A stretch of DNA of 64,000 nt from Kalmusia sp. IMI 367209 (taxonomy: Eukaryota > Ascomycota > Dothideomycetes > Pleosporales > Didymosphaeriaceae): positions 1,550,001 through 1,614,000 of the forward strand of contig JAPEUQ010000003.1 in the NCBI GenBank assembly GCA_027946365.1, read 5' to 3'. The notes below the pieces were generated by a model. The model did not search any database. It saw only the letters and a program-made list of their open reading frames with translations, and was not told where the DNA came from. Shown here piece after piece: positions 46,559-59,429 of this stretch. The position numbers and the translations under genes were made by a program. The stretch's first letter is position 1. Each line of letters begins with the position of its first letter.

Positions 46559-47509
46559 TTAAGTAGAGCCCTTCTTCAACTGCTTTGCAACTTCAACATA
46601 GGACCCGCTTTCAATCTCGTCCAAGATCCCCTTTTCTGCCTGAATTGTCCACCCAAGCTGCTCCTTGGCCTTCTTGTTCGAAGCCCTGCACTGTGCAGTT
46701 AGGAACACCGCCAAGAAATCACCCATCTTTGCCTTTGCATCCTCGAGTTCCACCTTGTTGCAAGGGATACCAAGCGTCTTGCAGATACCCTCGCAGATCT
46801 GAGCTTGAGTGACGTTCGTCTCGGAAGTAGCATTGTACGATTCCCCTGTCTTGCCCTTCTCTGCGATAAGAAGGTACAGGCGCGCTGCGTCTTCCACGTG
46901 AACAGTCGTGGTAGGAGTTGTTCCTGGAATTATGAAAGCTCCCGAACCACGCGGAGCCCACATGCCCATGAAGAGCTTGACGCCACTTCCTCCCCGGCCG
47001 TAGACGTACGGTGCAAGGCGAATGTAGCAGACGCGAACCCCTTGATCTACATATTTGCCCTTGTTTGACTCGAAACCTTTCGCGTAGATATGACCTTCAG
47101 GCCAACCGGGCGAGGACTCGTCCGTCTCCTCGCCGTCTGGATGAGGAGCCGCATTCAAAGCTCCACTGGTGACTACCAACGGCTTGCCAGTGCCCTTCAG
47201 TCCCTCTGCAAGCGCGTCGTAAGCTGCAAAGTTGATAGCGAAGCGCTCTTCGTGCGAAATTCCGTAATTTCCAGCAATGGCATCCGCAATGTTGATTACG
47301 ATGTCCGCTTGGGAAGCCTCGCGAGTGAGCACTTCGAGTGACTTGATGTCGCCACGAACGGGATTGGCTCCTAGGGTGCGGAGCTTGGCGTCGCTCGACT
47401 CAGAGCGAGACAAGGCGTTGACCGCATAGCCTTGGGCGAGGGCAGTTTCAATGACGACGCTACCGATGTAGCCTGAGCCGCCAGTGATGAAGATGGTTTG
47501 CTTGGACAT
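46559..47509 (-). CDS. NAD(P)-dependent epimerase/dehydratase-like protein (extended SDR)
   Basis: A single exon encodes 316 residues. A Rossmann motif (TIFITGGSGYIGSVVIETAL) at the very start, NIADAIAGNYG and the Tyr-x-x-x-Lys-like YAKGFESNK place it among atypical or extended short-chain dehydrogenases. These act on nucleotide sugars, ketones or aldehydes in the cytosol. TTTVHVEDAARLYLLIAEKG is the usual segment after the active site, and length is normal. The canonical YxxxK is not perfect, so the catalytic class is uncertain. It is intact, in contrast to its neighbours on both sides. Confidence 0.88.
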   Translation of the reverse strand: MSKQTIFITGGSGYIGSVVIETALAQGYAVNALSRSESSDAKLRTLGANPVRGDIKSLEVLTREASQADIVINIADAIAGNYGISHEERFAINFAAYDALAEGLKGTGKPLVVTSGALNAAPHPDGEETDESSPGWPEGHIYAKGFESNKGKYVDQGVRVCYIRLAPYVYGRGGSGVKLFMGMWAPRGSGAFIIPGTTPTTTVHVEDAARLYLLIAEKGKTGESYNATSETNVTQAQICEGICKTLGIPCNKVELEDAKAKMGDFLAVFLTAQCRASNKKAKEQLGWTIQAEKGILDEIESGSYVEVAKQLKKGST

Positions 47510-48511
47510 CGTGTTTCTGGGGGGAAGGTTTCAGGGTTAAGAAGAAAGACAAAGTATTGTAGAATGCGTAAAATTTAGAGTAATGCCTAATCAGCTGTGT
47601 AGAGCTGGGTGTGAACGAATTGTGGTGGATGTTGAGACGCTGTTGCAGAGGTGCTTTATAGAAACTGTTTCGCGCGACATGGACTTGAGAGAGCGGACGT
47701 AACGGAATTATGAATGAAAAGAAAGGAAGCTTGAGGCTATGTGGTGTAGTTTCGAGCTTTCAATCGACATGGCAATACGCGTACCCATACGGAAGGACTA
47801 ACAGTGTGTCTTCATTCAGAAGCGCGCTAAACCCTCGTCGTACCCATCAGGGCCTTACAAAGATGTAAGGCTACGACTGCAAGCGCTAATCCCATCGAGG
47901 AAAGACGCTAGCCCGCCATCGTACGTCAGATTCAGCAATGGTGGATGTACAAAAGAGCTTGGCGGCAGCAAAAGGTTCATGTCCGGGCGGTGGAATTAGG
48001 CCCGGACTTAAGTTCACAGCTCAATGGAATCATGACACAACCGATTTGCTCGCGTAGCGTCGAGTTCAACACTGTACTTCAAATAACCTGTTTTCAATAA
48101 CAACTGCTAGGTTCTTTCTTCAGAGGTTTCATATGCCTTTAATTCCTTGGATCAGCAACAATACTCCATAGTGTTTGAAGTCACATACTTGTTTGCTCGT
48201 GAGAAACCCGTTATGTAGGCCTTGTGCATATTTGTACCAGACGGTCCCGACTTACAGGAGTGGGAGTTTAGTATCTTCATATGGGGCGCCGACAATCGAT
48301 GAGGCTTTCCTAAACCAATGATATATCTAGAAGCAACAACATATATTGGCATCGATAAGTTCAAAATAGAAACGCAAGCCGATGATAGGAAGACCATTTT
48401 GCGACAAGCGCTGACCAACATGAAATATGGGTGAATTAAATCCACAAAACACGGTGCATGCAAATCAATTAATATGCAGAACTTTGACTAGATCCTATGA
48501 ATCTATCTGCT
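47510..48511. other. Intergenic, 1 kb
   Basis: It runs from the start of the epimerase-like gene to the 3' side of the HET gene. A+T-rich in the right half. I see no gene. Confidence 0.5.
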
Positions 48512-50610
48512 TCAAACTAGCAATATTTTTTTCCGTTTGAGATTACAGATCTTCTCCATTTCGCCCTTGTCTCCAAGCCAAGTCAAGTCCCCTGCTCCGA
48601 TCCTTTCATATTGCCCTGTTCCTATGTACCTAACAATGATGATGTACAGCTGAATTTTGTATGCAATCTGTCTCGCGCGTAGAGTAATTGCTACAGCTCG
48701 TGTATCTCTAGGATCGTAATTTGCTTCTGCAATACTATCGAAGAAAACCGTTGAATATACTTGGCGATAGCGATAAGGTATTGCGAGATGCGGTATATCT
48801 AATGTGTGGCATCTGTTGGAGCCCTGAAAGGTAGTCCACTTGCAGGTTGATAGTGGCGCAACAAGAGCCATTCGAGCTTCGCGTAATTGTCCGAACTCAT
48901 TGGCTGGGTCGACATGGACAATGTGGGTGGATATTATACGAGCGAGATCCTTGGTCTCTGGCATACCCGCATACTTAGTGAGATTGGTGTATCGACCTTT
49001 GCCCAGCTCCAGCTTGGGGCTCGGAAAACATCCTTTGACGAAGGCGAGGATGCGGGAACTGTGCCGCTGACCGTCCACACGAGGGAACGAGGCAAATCCC
49101 CTTCCAGAAACCCTGCAATATACCGCTCGCCGAAAGATGTCGAGTACGCTTCTGCAATCGAAGATAATGCAGGGAACTTGTCCTGATGAGGAAAGGTCAG
49201 TGTGCGTCGGGTAAAGTCTAAGAGTAGAGACTGCCACATGCTACGATCACGGGTGTACGTGCCGAAGAGCTTCGGCGCATGGCTCCATGCCTCAGATTCT
49301 GGTAGGCCATCAGGATATTTCTCTGAATTCAAGCGTGATTCGGAACATTCCCATCGCAATTGATCCTGTCCAAAATGAAGTATACGGGGCGAGAGGACAC
49401 GTTCCTGGAGGACCCATCCACGTTCGTTTAGAGGTTGGAGAGTGTACGCTTCATGTTCGTGGGAGTGATTGAATAGGAGGAATGGTCCTTTCCATAGTCC
49501 AGCACGGATATGGACTCTTGGTGTTGAAAGCTGCTTAGTTTCTCTGTGACTGAAAAGACCGGCATGGGAGTTTGTTCCAAAATCGGCGGCTAAATTTACT
49601 AGACCATTTCGATAGATAGATGCCATTGCCTTAACATGCTTCTGCCAATCTTGTTTGCTACCATACCCTTCTTGAAGTATGCACAAAGAATCAATCCAGA
49701 GAGACCTGATCCCCAGCCTCTTGCAGGTAATGAGAGCATCCCGAAAAGTCTTTGGCAGAGTGCTAAGCTTCACTCCTGATTGCAAATGTTTTATGTTATT
49801 CGTGGAGAGTTTCAAGTGTTTCGGATTAGGTCCCCAGCAATGACTCAAGGTCGCGTAGACTGTTTTTGCTAGACGTGGGATAATATTCGAATGATGTGGG
49901 CCTTCGCGTGACAGTAGGTTGACGGTACGACGTTGCAGAGGTGCTGTTGTTCGAAATAGGCGAACTTTTCCCCTTCTCAAATAGAGTAAACGTGGTGGAA
50001 GATATCGCGGATCTCGAGCATTGTCGCATCCTTTATGTGTGTTGATGCATCTGTCGAGCCACCTACGGGCTAGCGCCATTGCTTCAAGATGTCCAGTAGA
50101 TTGCGGTGCTTGGTATATGTGTTGTGTGTGTTGGAACTCAAGGTCGGGCAAATGTGGTGAGTTCGACGACTGTAGGCTGATCGGTTCTCGTAACAGCCCC
50201 AGGTGCACCCTAGGCTCTCTACCTTCAATCCAAACCTCTAATCTGCCATGTTGGGGACCGAGGCTGTAGATTTTGAATCTTCCGTATGCTGATGGATTCA
50301 GCCTAGTTTTGTCCTCAGACAGCCGAAGACTCTTTTCTAGTTTAGATCGGAGTGCCGTCATATCCACATTTGGTAGATATTCTGAATATCTCTTACGTTC
50401 TACTGACTGCACTTCCGAGTTTGATACAGAGTTACTTATCCTTTTTTGCTGTAGCATAGTGCAAATGTAACAACCTGCATCACTACCTATCCTTCTGCTT
50501 TCTGAACTTGTGAGGAAAGCTCCTGATTTGTATGATATACCTCCATCTGTTATCCATCTTCCACCTTGATTCAGGTGACGAAAAATTTCCTGACAGTAAT
50601 CGCACAACAT
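48512..50610 (-). CDS. Heterokaryon-incompatibility (HET) domain protein, apparent C-terminal frameshift
   Basis: The uninterrupted part (50610-48934) encodes 558 residues. A Cys-containing N-terminus (MLCDYCQEIF, GCYICTMLQQ) is followed by the HET domain: VYATLSHCWGPNP, TLPKTFRDALITCKRLGIRS, LWIDSLCILQ and LNERGWVLQERVLSPRILHF. After APSWSWAKVDTPIS the frame meets a stop. The family-like continuation (KYAGMPETKDLARIISTHIV, then about 130 more residues) runs in another frame to 48512. One missing base near 48986-48990 explains this; a 47-nt intron with a poor GTCGAT donor and AAG acceptor is a weaker alternative because it would remove the conserved VDxPI. HET proteins trigger cell death when unlike hyphae fuse. 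The HET domain itself is complete, so a truncated product could still act. Confidence 0.75.
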
Positions 50611-51393
50611 TGATGCTAGGCAGTAATCTGACCCGACGGTGAAATCTTGAGTGTATTATAGTTCGTGCGCATCAAACACAGTCTTCAGTCTAGTTACGGA
50701 AAACTTTACACTCGTTTAGATAACGTATAAAACACGCACACAAAAACAATGCCATACCTCATATTCGCCCTCTGTGAATCATCGTTCGTTGAGTCCAGAG
50801 CCGTGTGTATAATTATACGCAGTTGAGGATAATTTTGAAAAATGTATTAGTTCGTACCGCAAATCCTATCGTGATCCGGGTCCCAATGATTTTTTCACGG
50901 TAACCTTTGTTAAAACTAAGTTGTATCAAATAATGAATGAATAAAAATCGTTATAAGGGAGATGACCACTCATCCTCGAAAATGGACAATATGAAGGAAA
51001 CAGACACAATAAGTATGAACACACCGCCTCTCTCACCTCAGCCTTGTGTCACCTTCCTGCCCCAGGTCTGCATGCAAAATCGTGTATTTTAAATTAAAAC
51101 GATGGTCTAGACAGTTTCACAGTCCGGTCGTCCACTTAGAGCCTACTTAACATCAATTTTATGCATACAAACTATTGCCATTTTCACACGCCTAGTGGAC
51201 TCGTAGGTAGAACATGCACGAGCTCGTATTTCCTTGCCTTTGGTAGTCAATACCAACCAGACAACATTGTTTTCCACCTTGACCGATATCTAACCACGAT
51301 AAGCCCGAAGAAGCGAAAAGGACCCCGCATGAGGCTATCTGGTCGCACTCCCAACGATTCTAATTTTATTCTACACGTCCCCTCCTATTCAGT
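50611..51393. other. Intergenic, A+T-rich
   Basis: Upstream of the HET gene. Long A/T runs and no gene signal. Confidence 0.5.
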
Positions 51394-51819
51394 ATGAACC
51401 ACTCACAGCCTGATTCTCCAGCGCATCCTCCCTTCCATCCTTCGTCTCAACCGCTAGCCTCTCAAGCGCAGCCGCCTTCCTCACCTCCACCCCCTCCACG
51501 CCTCTCTTCAACAGCCTGGCCACCCCCACAGTCCAGACCCTTCGTCGTCCCGAGCGGCGACATTGGGAGCAGCATATCGGAGCACAAAGCATCAAGGGCC
51601 TAGTCTACAAAGCTCTAGAGAAGCGAATGGCACGAAGGCCCCGATATACGCAGAGTGGATCAAATCCTTAAGGACAAAGTCCCAGTCAATAGTTTTGGGA
51701 GAGCGGTAGTAGAGCTCTATGCACAATACGTAGCCGGCACATATGTACCGTCTATCGGTAGGGTAGGTTATCGTGTCCCATCTTTCAGACGAGGGAGTTG
51801 GGATTGGGAATTGTTATAG
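51394..51819 (+). pseudogene. Coding relic spread over three frames, family unknown
   Basis: An ATG at 51394 opens a Pro/Ser-rich frame ending GSSISEHKASRA at 51603. Overlapping it in the second frame is IKGLVYKALE, and in the third EWHEGPDIRRVDQILKDK, VPVNSFGRAVVELYAQYVAG, ending WDWELL at 51819. Read in order these look like one protein broken by two small frame changes within about 80 nt. No good intron explains both. I do not recognise the family. Confidence 0.4.
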
Positions 51820-53118
51820 AATATCAGTGTAGAGTCCGGTATTTATATCAGCAATCTGAACATGCTTTTCATTTCGTTTCTGTGTTGGTTGTATATGAGA
51901 CGGGACCCCTCAACGTGGTTCGCCGGAAGTCTCATTAGCAAACTATGACTAGATCGGCCATTATTACTATAAGACATCTTGATCGGAGACAAGCCTTATT
52001 TCGCATTGTCGAGTTGGCATATTTCAATCCCCTTGTATTCCTTCTTACTCCTTTCCCTTTTCCAACCTTACTGCCTTTCGTCAGTACCTCCATACCCCCT
52101 CACCCAACCATTCAACTCAGGTTGCGCCAGCCTAGGGGCAGATAGAATACAGTCTTGAATGCTCAGGGTAAGCGGTGGAACTTATCGAGAGAAATTAGTC
52201 CGGGTGGTGCTTGAGTCCTCGGATGGTGTCTAAGCCGCGCATACATAGTTCTCCAAACTTCCAGCATGAATACGAAGCCACTGACCCAGTCAGCGCCCTC
52301 TCAAAAACCCGTTGGTCAATTGTGTATGCCCTGCGTACTGGCTCTTAGTAATCGCCTAGTTAATCAACTTTGACCTGAGGCTCAACTACGCTGATAGAGG
52401 ATACTGTCCTAGCCCTATCCTCATTGTCACTCATGAATTCTCTCCTTTAGAAAATGTCTAACATCACCGTCATGGAGGCAACAAAACAGTTCCACAATCT
52501 ACAAGCTTTCGCGATATTCATATTCACTCCTGTACACAAGATAACAATATCTTCCTTGTCCGTTCCCCACAAATCCAAACAGGTCCCTGAGGTGTTCAAT
52601 CTAATCCATCGGTAGGTATGACCCAAGCCTGGCTGCCTTCTAGCGCCCATAACTATCCGATGCCAATGATATAATCATCCAGTCCGATATGCGCCCCCAC
52701 CCATAACCACATATACAACCCGAAAAGAAAAGTGAAAGCTGCCCGAGTCTTCGGACGGCGAAAACAGAAACAAACACGATACATGATAGATAGGATGTGT
52801 GCCCAAGACGCCATGAGAGCCACGCTATGATCCGCTGGAGATCTGGTATCATGTGCAAGACAATCTGGCTGGTGTCGCATACGCCCTGAGAAAAGTGTTC
52901 TGACGCCCTACACTGGAGAGCCTGAAGCAACGAGCAAATTGAAACATAGTATGCTGAAACACAAGATAGACGGGGATACATGAGGAAGAGAGTGGTAGGT
53001 ACCTTGTGCGCCGTCCCGAAATGAACGCCTAAGAATGCAATGCTAGAAATTCGAATGCTGATGCAGAAATATGACTGAGAAGCACAACGGTAATCAACGT
53101 CTTCTTATGTGTCGAGCA
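51820..53118. other. Intergenic, 1.3 kb
   Basis: A+T-rich. Overlapping minus-strand frames at 52640-52981 contain hydrophobic stretches (FLFGLYMWLWVGAHIG) that may be chance or a membrane-protein relic. No intact gene. Confidence 0.45.
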
Positions 53119-56100
53119 TTATCTCGCAGCGCCTTGCGATGAAGGCGAGCTGCGGTTAGCTGAATGAGGTGCCGGCGCGCTTGTTATGGACGTGCGCTTC
53201 TGTGCTTTCTGCAACTGTAGCTTCTTCTTGAGTGATGCATGGCGTGCTTTCATGCCTTCTAAGACTACTTCGATGTCAGCGTAATTCACGCTCGTTGATA
53301 GAAGAGGAAGACTTACGCTTCTGAATAGATTTACGATCATCACTTTCTAGACCGTCAATTTCTTCGCTGTCGAGCTTGCGGCTGGATGATTGGTCCTCAT
53401 CCTCGAGAATAGCTTCCAACATTAAGATGGCAGTCCAGTAGTTTAGATCACAGCCGGGTAGATCAACTCCAACAAGCTCGTTCACAGCTGCTGTTCTGCT
53501 CATTTCGAGAGCGCGTTCGTACATCAGTTTCTCTGCTGTAACACCCGTGGTGAGAAGGATGTTCTCAGCCGAGCCGACGGTGGTAGCAGAACCAGAAGCT
53601 GTCGATCGGTTATTCGGATGGCTTGGGTGATCAGATGGGAGTAAAATCTGTGCCTGCTTCAACTTGCGCGCAACGATCTCTGACTTGATGCAGCACTCGT
53701 TGAATCGATCGCGGAGCCACTTGACTACATCCTGAAAACGTTCAGTGTTTGTTGCGGCGCGACTCGCTCCCTCAGAAGCTGGGCTACGGCCAATTCGGTT
53801 CCAGTAGCTGGCCGTAATGTCCATGGCTTTGTTAAGCATTCCCAGGGCTTTGACGTAGAGTACCAAGGCTTCTTCAGATATGACCAAGATGGTGTCTGGC
53901 GTGAGGTCATCATCATCTTCCTCGTCTTCCTCATTGTTCGGCCTTCTGACACCCTTTGTTCCAATTCCAAGACCTTGATCGCTTGGAGCGACCGGAACGA
54001 GCTGTTTGTATTTGACCTCTGCGAAGCCGTACACCACATGGCTGAGCTGGGCAAGTTGCTCGATCTTCTTAATGATTGTCGCATCTTCGCTCTTATCTGC
54101 AATCCTGCCATTGTCTCCTACCAGCAGGAGGCTGCTCTGGGCGGTAGGATAAACAGGAAAACCAGCATAACCTTGCGGTGGAGAGACACCTTTCATCAAC
54201 GGAGGTGAAAGCCCAAGCCCTCGGATATTGACCATGTTCATCGCCTTGGAAAGTGCTGAGGTCGCGCTCTCAAAACTTGGCCGGTAGCGGCGTTCATATG
54301 AACCAGTACGTTGATGTACAGTAGTCTGCTTTTGTTGGATCTGAATAGCTCTCGATGGTACGATCGCGCCTGTGGTAGATGTCGGCGAGCCTTGCGTTGT
54401 CGCTCGCCGTTTCATTGCGGCTTCTCTTGTAATATTACGATCTCTTGCTGTCTGTGGGCTTGCAGCGATCTCATCCGCTAGTGCATCGATTTCCACCCGT
54501 CGCTTCTCGACAAAGACAAAGCCTTCATCGATAGCAGTGTCTTGCGCAGCTCGTTCTGCTGCTTCCCTCATCGCGGCTTCTGGTCGCTGTGGCATTCGTT
54601 CCCGCTCAAGATGCTCCTTTAGACCGGAGGGCGGAGGAAGAACCTCGTCACGCGAGATTCGGCGTCTGCTCCCAGCATAGGTGGGATCTACTACTTGGTC
54701 ATGGAGAGTAGGTGGGCGAACGGGTGCAGTGGCAGCTTCAGTAAGGCTAGGCCTTCTTTGGTCGCGTTGAAAGTGCTGCTCAACGGGAGATTGTGGAGTG
54801 TTGCTCAACCTGCGAGCAGAGGTAGGTCGCAGCTGGGCGGCATTAAATTGGCCAGAACTCGGACGCGAGGTAGGCCGCGATGGGGGCGTAGTGCCATACG
54901 TTGTCCCTCTGGGTGATTGAGAATATGGACTTTCTGAAGCTCGTCGATCCATCTCGGCTGGCATCTTTTGCGCTCGCTTAGATTCAGTGATCGGCTCTGG
55001 CGCCAAAGCTTGCGGGAGATCTTCATCGACCAGACCAGGAATCTCATCGCGAATCACTGGGTCCGAAAAAAAACTGTCGTAGGACATTCGCTCGGTAGGC
55101 TGGCGCTTTAGCAAGGCGCGGATAAGGTTCTTCATTGCCCTACTAGCGACAAGGCCCTCTGAGAACCGTATTTGGTCCTTTCGTTCCTCGATCTTTTTAA
55201 GCAACTCAACGTGGTTGTTCGCCCTGAACGGTGGCCTGGCGCACATCATTTCAAAGAGAACTGTACCCACAGACCACAGGTCAGCTTTGGCATCATACTT
55301 CTCATATCGTAGAATTTCTGGAGCCATGTAGAGCGGAGAGCCGCAGAGCGTTTCAGCAAGAGAAGTGTTTGGCAATATCCTAGCGAACCCGAAATCAGCA
55401 ATCTTGAGCATGGGCAGAGATTCAACACCGGCAGCCGGAATAAGCGAGTTCGCGTCGGCAGCCAAGGGCATGCGCTCGAGTGTGCCGCTCTGCGAGTAAA
55501 ACAGCGATGACGGATTCAGAAGCAGGTTTTGCGGTTTCAGGTCACGGTGTATGTAATTCTTAGACCGCAGGAACTCGAGGGCGCTGGCTGTCTGTTTGGC
55601 AAAATGCCGGACGATTACTTCATTCAGACCGCCTACTTCTGGGTTTGGGTATTTCTCAATCATGCGCTGGGTGGACGGATGGTTCACGAGATCGGCACGT
55701 TTCTTGATGAACGAGGACAGGTCTCCAAGCTCACAGAATTCCATTATGATGTGCATGCGTGATGGCGTTTCGTGGCAGTCGATCAAAGCGACGACGTGCG
55801 GATGATGCAGGCTCCGCAGGATGGTGATCTCGGACACTAGGTTGTCTTTGAGCTTCTTGTTCAGCTTGCTCATGTTGACCGACTTGATGGCGACAGACTG
55901 CCGTTTATCCTGTAATTTGAGCCAAATTAGCACTCATTCGCATTCGAGGGGATCCAAAAACAGCCAGGCAGAACTACCAGATGCCTTGCACAAGCGACAT
56001 AATGAAAGAGGGGTTTCGTACGACATGAATGCCGCGATAGACCTCCGCAAAGCTCCCTTTGCCGATATGCTCGAGTCGTCTGAAGTTTCCGATCATCTCC

Positions 56101-56174
56101 GACGATGCAGGCGACGCCTGGCTCGCGGCCGCCGTCCTGCGAGCCCGCAGCTGGGTGTTGGATGGAGCTGCCAT
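53119..56174 (-). CDS. ATG1: ATG1 autophagy-initiating serine/threonine kinase (ULK family)
   Basis: Three exons (56174-56025, 55909-53317, 53267-53119) encode 963 residues, the usual length for filamentous fungi. The kinase domain has the P-loop [12 protein letters not shown] in exon 1, Lys59 in [14 protein letters not shown] (Asp173), DFGFA (Asp222) and [12 protein letters not shown] Ser/Pro-rich linker follows, then the helical C-terminal EAT/MIT-type region (for example [20 protein letters not shown] and [20 protein letters not shown]) that binds Atg13. The last exon gives the charged end [20 protein letters not shown]. Atg1 starts autophagosome formation at the phagophore assembly site under TOR control. 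The first intron (115 nt) separates P-loop from the rest of the kinase. Confidence 0.96.
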
Positions 56175-59100
56175 GATGGTGGCGCTGGGCGACCAGCCTG
56201 GTCCCGACCCCTCTCTTGCGTATTCCCAGTTGCTTTGCGACTACCGACGAAAATGGGGGTATAGGTTGGGTGTGAGGACGTTGCACATGGGCTTGCGGGA
56301 GCGAGGCGGAAAGGAGCGTCGAGGGTAACGGCGTGTATGCTCTGCTGGCAACGCTGGTGGAGCAACTAGGGCGTGGGGCGGTCAAGGGTGCACGCTCAAC
56401 AGTAGGGTGCGACGTGGATGCGTTGGGAGGAGGCAGGCGGCAGCAATGGCGGTCGTAGGTACGGCGGTCGGGGTCGAGGCCTGAGATTACAGGCGCAGGG
56501 TCAAAGGTGTGATGGATGCGGTAGATGGCGAGCGAGGGTGGCAGGCAGCTGAGAAGGGCACTCCTCAACGAGGCGCAAGAGGTGGGGAGGGGCAGGCGGA
56601 GGAGCAAAGGAAAAGCAGTGGCGCAACCGTGAAGAAAGGATAGAAGGGAAGGGCGAGGAAAGACGATTCGCAACAGGAGGAAGACGAGCAGCGCTGGGCG
56701 CGTTGTTGGGTGAGCACTGAGAGTCACACTGCTATAGCTAAGAGGCCGCCGATGCCGAAAGCGGGCTAGCCGAGGGCGCGCCGATAACGATAATGAACAG
56801 CTGCGAGTGTAGCGCGCCTACGCGACGCTTTGAGGTGCAGCACGCCAGAAGGCCTGGTGCAGCATCGAGGGCCGCCCGCGCGCACCGCCAGCGTCACTCG
56901 CGGGCGCAGTCTCTGGTACCGCCATCATACTACCAGGTCTTGATGTCGATACAAGCGCTCGTCGCCGCTGCGCGTGGCATGGGAGGGGGGAGGGCTCCTC
57001 GTGCCGGCGGCCTTCACCCCCTCAATCAAAGGTCATATGACTTGCCATGACGACGTGCGCGCACGCCATCCGAATGCCCTCCGCGCCTGTGCCCACGGCC
57101 GCCCGGCCTGTCAGGTCCCAGACACGCATCAAAAGACCCAGCCAGCCGCTGCGTGCTGTTGCGCCCTAGCCGACTGCGCCAGAACGGTCAACGAGGTTCT
57201 GAAATGCTGCCGTCTTCGGACAGCTGGCCTGCAGCGCTGCCCTCGATGCAGTGCGTACAGAGGCGGGCCAATCGCGCCCAAACAAACCCGCGGCAGGGCC
57301 ATGCACCCCTCCTGCAGACGCCTGTCGGTCGCCGTGCCCTGCATCGCGTCGATAGCGGTATCGTGGAGTAATCTCTTAATCTCTACCGCCTGCTTTTCCC
57401 CTTGTTTCGCCCTATCACAGGTCCAGCGGACCGGCCAAATCAACTGCTCATACCGTACTCTCCCACACTCTCACTCTCCCAAGGGCCACCTGATCGCCTA
57501 GACGAGGACCCCTCACGAACTCCGGAGGCAGGTAGCGAGTACGCTCGGCTTCTCTGCCCGCGACCGCACTGCTCGGTCTACCTACTTGCTTGCTAATCCC
57601 AGCTGCCTCATTGCGTCATATGTCGCGCGCACAACTCATGCTCCGCAAAATGGCGCGCTTTGAAACGCTTCTGTGGCGATTGCGAGCTGAGGCTCAAGCG
57701 CACGTTACCATGCAGTGTCTTGCTGAGCCTCGCGCCCGCGTGACGCGTGACCTGTCACTTGTACCGGCTCAAGGCAGGAGGTTAAACGTAGACCGCTTGC
57801 CTTGCCCTCGCTGTCGATGGAAATCAATCACTCAGCCTTGCCTGTGATTGCTACCTGCCATCGGAACGAGTAATAGTCCTCTACCTCATCGTACGCGCTC
57901 TCGACGCTTTGACTCTGTTCAGTATGTCGTACCAAGTCATCAACTTATCGGATCTGCGTTGTAGTTCAACCCCATCTCCCTAGCTTACCTCTACACCTTC
58001 TCTATAGGGTAATTCTGCAACGCCAAGACTACACTTCGCGGCAAACCAGCCAAGAGATGTCAACTAACGCATGCCGGGTCTAGAACGACTCCGGACCGCG
58101 ACTTATTCAAAGATGCAGCAGGCCCTCGTGTCGCTCCACGGAGCTGCTCAAGCTGTGACCGCCCCAAGAAGAGACATATCATACCGGTGCTAAACAACGT
58201 AAAGACATACCTAGGTAGGTGTACGTACCCAATACAGGCAGACAGAAATAGCAGAAGTCCCTCCTGCTGGGTTACTTGATTTTGCGTGCTGCGACGACTG
58301 GTTGAAGAATACATTGTTGACAACGTCGACGCCAGCTGGTCGAAATGGATGCATCAAACTGCGTACGTCGTCTAGCCGGATCATAGAAACAGCGCACGAA
58401 ACCTCGCAATCATCAATTGCCTTTCTTCGAAGCTAGATTTGTACTGCATCTCATCCAAAGGAAACGTCGATATCGATGGCCACCATACGAATACCACGGC
58501 TTTGCCGCCTTTACGCCAACATCGGCAACGAGTGGACTCATCCTTACCAACACCACGCCACACATTCTAGTTTTGTAGTCACCTTATGGCTGCTAACCAA
58601 AGAAAGACATGGCATCTACACTCGCTAAGAGTAGAACTGGATTACGTTGTAGCTGGCATGCCCAGAATATCATCTCGGAATCACGATTATTGCCATTGCT
58701 AGGATAATGCTCAACATCTGCATCAGAAGCATCATGGTCCTAAGAAAGCTTTTGAGCGTCGCAGTTCCGGACGCGGCTTGCTTCTCCACCTTCTCTCGTA
58801 TAGCATGCCTTGTATTTGAGAAGGGCAGGGCGATTTAATCGCTCGTGAACGAACAGGCAAGTTCGAGAGGGCATTGAAGGTATTGCCGACGAGTTGATGA
58901 CGGATCAACACTTTTCGCGCGTTTTGCACATGCGGGACGGCACCCTGGTAAGGGCAAATTGCTATCTAAAACGGTGCAAAGAGATGACCCCTTGAGCCCA
59001 CTATACACAGTGTAAATTCAATAGTCCTGAAAGCTTAATAGTTTCCATTTCGAAATCCCACTTCCTATGAGAACCAGCAAAGTAGTGCGACAGTACGGTG

Positions 59101-59429
59101 TGACCATGCTGCGCGCGTCGCAATTGGACAAGCATCTCAACAAAGTAAACGCCCAGAGAAATTGCCTGTCGCATCGAACAACTGATTCGGCAGGTGTGCA
59201 GATCAAATGTTCTGATTCTTGCTCGTTGTTTACCCTTCGGACCCCTCATTGGCCCAGCTCGAGTGGGCGATCACGGCTGTCTCCGCCCCCGGATTTTGGA
59301 CCGCCCAGCTGGAACCTCTGCGCGAGCTCGCACCTTCTTCCTCACTATCCCAACTTCCTCCCCTCTTTTCTACCTCGTCATGTAAAGCTGCTTTCGCATC
59401 ATCTTGTACGTTGATGTTTACCCGCGACA
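56175..59429. other. Divergent intergenic region, 3.3 kb
   Basis: It lies between ATG1 (minus) and an MFS gene (plus). The left part is GC-rich with long overlapping frames of low-complexity, Arg/Pro/Ser-rich content that I reject. The rest shows no recognisable protein, RNA gene or repeat. Confidence 0.5.

Noticed and set aside
52640..52981. Minus-strand frames with membrane-like stretches
   Set aside because: Two frames share the hydrophobic segments. Neither forms a complete gene, and no introns could be set with confidence.
55927..56727. Long minus-strand frame over the ATG1 start region
   Set aside because: It overlaps the true first exon and intron of ATG1 in another frame, starts without ATG and is Pro/Ser/Arg-rich without domains.
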